From the NCBI RefSeq assembly GCF_024347475.1, contig NZ_AP025487.1, positions 2,542,001-2,606,000 of the forward strand: a stretch of 64,000 nucleotides of DNA, read 5' to 3'. Numbering within the stretch: the stretch's first letter is position 1; each line of letters starts with the position of its first letter. Source of the stretch: Vibrio fortis. GTDB taxonomy: Bacteria; Pseudomonadota; Gammaproteobacteria; Enterobacterales; Vibrionaceae. A program made the translations under genes and the position numbers. This document shows positions 60,571 through 64,000 of the stretch, one piece after another. The notes below the pieces were generated by a model that had not been told where the DNA came from, searched no databases, and was given only the letters and a program-made list of their open reading frames with translations.

Positions 60571-60783
60571 ATGACACAAGTAAACAACCCACTGCATGGC
60601 ATTACTTTGCAAAAGCTACTCACTGAACTCGTGGATCACTATGGGTGGGAAGAGCTGAGTTACATGGTTAACATTAACTGCTTCAAGAAAGACCCAAGCA
60701 TCAAGTCGAGTTTAAAGTTTCTGCGAAAAACAGAATGGGCTCGAACTAAAGTTGAACAAATCTATATTGATTTAAAACGATAA
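60571..60783 (+). CDS. VF530 family DNA-binding-like protein
   Basis: A 70-residue protein ([23 protein letters not shown] and [19 protein letters not shown]) of the VF530 family, named after a Vibrio fischeri structure with a helical DNA-binding-like fold. Function unknown. It lies 37 bp after the LysR gene and before the heptamer repeat. Confidence 0.88.
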   Translation: MTQVNNPLHGITLQKLLTELVDHYGWEELSYMVNINCFKKDPSIKSSLKFLRKTEWARTKVEQIYIDLKR

Positions 60784-60864
60784 TAACCGTTAACTAATGA
60801 GCTTCAGTTCCCCGTAGCTACTTCGCGGGGATTATCCCCTGTGTCTACTTTTTAGGGGCCACAT

Positions 60865-60994
<130 letters not shown>

Positions 60995-61013
60995 CTATGA
61001 TTCCCATAAAACA

Positions 61014-61045
61014 AAAGCCCCGCAAGCTTTCACTTGCGGGGCTTT
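61014..61045 (-). terminator. Intrinsic terminator after fusA2
   Basis: 13-bp stem AAAGCCCCGCAAG/CTTGCGGGGCTTT with a six-base loop and TTTTGTTTTA on the minus strand. Confidence 0.9.
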
Positions 61046-61070
61046 AAAACTAATTAGATTCTAAAAACAA

Positions 61071-63158
61071 TTACTTGTTTTCTTTCTCTTCTTTAGCTTT
61101 TGCGATTACTTCTTCTGCTACGTTCATTGGACATGGAGCGTAGTGTGCGAATTCCATAGAGAATTGGCCACGACCAGAAGTAATAGTACGTAGGTGACCG
61201 ATGTAACCAAACATTTCTGATAGAGGTACGTCAGCTTTGATACGTACGCCAGTAGCACCAGCTTGTTGGTCTTTGATCATACCACGACGACGGTTAAGGT
61301 CACCGATTACATCACCAACGTGATCTTCTGGAGTGAACACGTCAACGTTCATGATTGGCTCAAGAAGTTGCGCGCCAGCTTTTGGCATAGATTGACGGAA
61401 TGCGCCTTTCGCTGCGATTTCGAATGCGATTGCAGACGAGTCAACTGCGTGGAAGCCACCGTCGAATAGTTCTACTTCAACATCTAGAGTTGGGAAGCCA
61501 GCAAGAACACCGTTATCCATCATAGATGCAAAGCCTTTCTCTACTGCAGGCCAGAATTCTTTAGGTACGTTACCACCAACAACTGTTGAAGAGAACGTGA
61601 AGCCAGAGTTTGGCTCACCTGGTTTGATGCGGTAGTCGATCTTACCGAACTGACCAGAACCACCAGATTGCTTCTTGTGCGTGTAGCTATCTTCAATCGC
61701 TTGAGTGATAGTTTCACGGTAAGCTACTTGTGGAGCACCTACAGTTAGCTCAACGCCGTATGTACGCTTAAGGATATCAACCTTGATGTCTAGGTGAAGT
61801 TCACCCATACCTTTCAGGATTGTTTCGCCTGAATCTTCGTCAGTCTCAACTTGGAAAGATGGATCTTCTGCAACCATCTTACCGATAGCGATACCCATCT
61901 TCTCAGTAGAACCTTTATCTTTCGGTGCAACCGCGATAGAGATTACTGGTTCTGGGAAGATCATTGGCTCAAGAGTACACTCGTGCTTAGGATCACATAG
62001 AGTGTGACCTGTTTGAACGTTCTTCATACCAACTACAGCGATGATGTCACCAGCTTGAGCAGTTGTTAGTTCGTTACGCTCGTCTGCTTGCATCTCAACC
62101 ATACGGCCGATACGCTCAGTTTTACCTGTAGCAGCGTTAAGGATAGTGTCACCCTTGTTCATAACACCAGAGTAGATACGGATGAATGTTAGCGCGCCGA
62201 AACGGTCATCCATGATCTTAAATGCTAGAGCACGTAGCGGCTCGTCAGCAGATACTGTAGCAACTTCACCAGTTGGCTCACCAGTTTCTTTGTCAGTTAG
62301 AGGCTGTGGATCAACTTCAGTTGGAGCTGGTAGGTAATCTACAACAGCGTCTAGTACTAGCTGAACACCCTTGTTCTTAAACGCAGAACCACAGAATGTT
62401 GGGAAGAATGCTAGATCACGAGTACCTTTACGGATACAACGCTTGATCTCTTCGATAGAAGGCTCTTCACCTTCCATGTAAGCTTCCATTAGGTCATCGT
62501 CTTGCTCTACAGCAGTTTCGATTAGCTCTTCACGGTATTGCTCAACATCGTCAACCATGTCAGCTGGAACGTCTTGAATTTCGTAGTTCTCTGGAAGACC
62601 AGAGTCGTCCCATACGTAAGCTTTACGGCTTAGTAGGTCTACAACACCAACGAAATCGTCTTCACGACCGATTGGTAGAACCATAACTAGTGGGTTTGCA
62701 CCTAGAACGTTTTTAACTTGGTCAACAACGTTGTAGAAGTCTGCACCCATACGGTCTAGTTTGTTAACGAAGATCAGACGAGATACTTCTGATTCGTTAG
62801 CGTAACGCCAGTTAGTTTCTGATTGTGGTTCAACACCACCAGAACCACAGAATACACCAACACCGCCATCAAGAACTTTAAGAGAACGGTATACTTCAAC
62901 TGTGAAGTCAACGTGTCCAGGAGTATCGATAACGTTTAGACGGTGACCGTTCCAGAAACAGCTTACAGCTGCTGATTGGATAGTAATACCGCGCTCAGCT
63001 TCCTGTTCCATGAAGTCAGTCGTTGATTCGCCGTCATGTACTTCACCAGTCTTGTGGATTTGACCAGTTAGCTTAAGGATACGCTCAGTGGTAGTTGTTT
63101 TACCCGCATCAACGTGCGCGAAAATACCAATGTTTCTGTATTTCGATAAATCTGCCAT
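61071..63158 (-). CDS. fusA2: Elongation factor G paralogue (EF-G2)
   Basis: A 695-residue translational GTPase. G1 [10 protein letters not shown]3 DTPGHVDF and G4 NKLDRMGAD are intact, and domains II-V are present in full. It stands alone beside radA, not with rpsL-rpsG-tufA as the main fusA does, matching the second EF-G known in Vibrio. It may serve in ribosome recycling, stress or fast growth, but role is unproven. A strong terminator follows. Confidence 0.92.
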   Translation of the reverse strand: MADLSKYRNIGIFAHVDAGKTTTTERILKLTGQIHKTGEVHDGESTTDFMEQEAERGITIQSAAVSCFWNGHRLNVIDTPGHVDFTVEVYRSLKVLDGGVGVFCGSGGVEPQSETNWRYANESEVSRLIFVNKLDRMGADFYNVVDQVKNVLGANPLVMVLPIGREDDFVGVVDLLSRKAYVWDDSGLPENYEIQDVPADMVDDVEQYREELIETAVEQDDDLMEAYMEGEEPSIEEIKRCIRKGTRDLAFFPTFCGSAFKNKGVQLVLDAVVDYLPAPTEVDPQPLTDKETGEPTGEVATVSADEPLRALAFKIMDDRFGALTFIRIYSGVMNKGDTILNAATGKTERIGRMVEMQADERNELTTAQAGDIIAVVGMKNVQTGHTLCDPKHECTLEPMIFPEPVISIAVAPKDKGSTEKMGIAIGKMVAEDPSFQVETDEDSGETILKGMGELHLDIKVDILKRTYGVELTVGAPQVAYRETITQAIEDSYTHKKQSGGSGQFGKIDYRIKPGEPNSGFTFSSTVVGGNVPKEFWPAVEKGFASMMDNGVLAGFPTLDVEVELFDGGFHAVDSSAIAFEIAAKGAFRQSMPKAGAQLLEPIMNVDVFTPEDHVGDVIGDLNRRRGMIKDQQAGATGVRIKADVPLSEMFGYIGHLRTITSGRGQFSMEFAHYAPCPMNVAEEVIAKAKEEKENK

Positions 63159-63394
63159 TGTCTTACTCTGTTAATAGGATATAAAATGCGCGCAGAGTAT
63201 ATCACAATCTGTGAAGACTGATAGCTTTGCATGCATTTGAGACTAAAAAACTTTTGCCCTTCCACATTAAGAAAGGAAAAGTGCTCTGTAGAAACAACCT
63301 AAGCGGTTGTTAATTTTAATATTGGGCTCGCAGAAAGGTGATTAGCAAACCCAATTTGATTTGCTGCTGTATAGATTAGCCTAACTTAGCTTTA

Positions 63395-64000
63395 TTACAA
63401 CTCATCAAAAGCACTAATTGCTTCTGACAGTTTTTTCACCCCGTGGATTTGCATCCCAGGAATACCACCCTTAGGCATATTCGCCGCCGGCACGATCGCT
63501 TTTTTAAAGCCGTGCTTGAAGGCTTCGTTTAGACGCTCTTGTCCACTAGGGACCGGTCTAATCTCTCCCGCCAAACCAACTTCACCAAATACGACCACAT
63601 CTTTAGGCAGTGCTCTGTCTCTAAAACTAGACAACAGTGCCATCACTAATGCTAGATCAGCACTGGTTTCGGTTACTTTAACACCACCGACGACATTCAC
63701 AAACACATCTTGGTCGGCCATTTGCAGCCCGCCGTGTTTATGCAGCACAGCGAGTAATAAAGAAAGACGGTTTTGCTCCAGACCGACAGCAACACGACGA
63801 GGGTTAGCCAGTTGTGAGTAATCCACCAGCGCTTGAATCTCTACAAGGAGTGGACGCGTCCCTTCCCAGACCACCATCACCGAACTGCCTGAAGTTTCTT
63901 CTTCACCACGAGAAAGGAAAATAGCCGAAGGGTTGGAGACTTCTTTCAGGCCTTGCCCTGTCATTGCGAATACACCTAGCTCGTTTACTGCACCAAAACG
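63395..64000 (-). CDS. radA: DNA repair protein RadA, N-terminus cut by window edge
   Basis: The frame runs from the stop at 63395 to the right edge without a break (201 codons). The sequence RFGAVNELGVFAMTGQGLKEVSNPS followed by SGSSVMVVWEGTRPLLVEIQALVD is the KNRFG motif region and Lon-like domain of RadA. The Walker part lies outside the window. RadA promotes branch migration in recombination. The ATG at 63964 is internal, not the start. Confidence 0.95.
   Translation of the reverse strand, partial: RFGAVNELGVFAMTGQGLKEVSNPSAIFLSRGEEETSGSSVMVVWEGTRPLLVEIQALVDYSQLANPRRVAVGLEQNRLSLLLAVLHKHGGLQMADQDVFVNVVGGVKVTETSADLALVMALLSSFRDRALPKDVVVFGEVGLAGEIRPVPSGQERLNEAFKHGFKKAIVPAANMPKGGIPGMQIHGVKKLSEAISAFDEL

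Overview
The window is chromosomal DNA of a marine gammaproteobacterium, almost certainly a Vibrio. The evidence is gene content and order: a PepD matching the Vibrio zinc-ligand spacing, a DUF3622 gene, a VF530-type protein, a second EF-G beside radA, and compact genes with moderate GC. A Splendidus-clade species is plausible but cannot be proven from the sequence alone. No rRNA, tRNA, CRISPR array, prophage or insertion sequence was recognised.

1-11.8 kb is mainly housekeeping. It holds frsA (cut by the left edge), gpt and a purine permease on the minus strand, a possible 29-residue micro-gene with its own promoter and terminator, pepD, a DUF3332 lipoprotein, an AstE/aspartoacylase-type deacylase, DUF3622, an adenine-deaminase-type enzyme, nnrS, a gamma-glutamylcyclotransferase-fold protein and a Trbp111-type tRNA-binding protein.

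11.9-38.6 kb is a large galactose and galactoside utilisation region. It has galR, the galETKM operon (minus strand), ebgR-ebgA-ebgC-ygjI, a second ygjI-like gene, ygjJ-ygjK, a separate lacZ-type GH2 beta-galactosidase, and a CUT1-type sugar ABC importer with a divergent ATPase gene. Perfect or near-perfect GalR-type operators lie before galR, before galE and between the ABC genes. A second operator type, probably for EbgR, lies before ebgA and perhaps before ebgR, the second ygjI and ygjJ. The proposed flow is: oligosaccharide crosses the outer membrane (YgjJ candidate), is trimmed by YgjK, is imported by the ABC system or YgjI-like carriers, is cleaved by LacZ or EbgAC, and galactose then enters the Leloir pathway. 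Two repeat families sit in gaps of this region: a nested inverted repeat in two gaps of galETK, and a 28-bp repeat just after both galK and lacZ.

38.8-43.8 kb holds accessory membrane genes: a MATE exporter, a PAP2/Aur1-like membrane protein, and a LysR regulator divergent from a chromate-transporter-family gene.

43.8-57.4 kb is a complete Tad (Flp pilus) locus on the minus strand: two flp pilins, tadV, an unusual winged-helix/AAA ATPase, rcpC, rcpA, a small lipoprotein, tadG-like, tadE-like and tadF-like genes, tadZ, tadA, tadB, tadC and tadD. A divergent AraC-type regulator gene stands at its head.

57.4-64 kb holds a long-chain acyl-CoA synthetase, a DUF1127/LysR divergent pair, a VF530 protein, an 18-copy heptamer tandem repeat, the EF-G paralogue fusA2, and radA (cut by the right edge).
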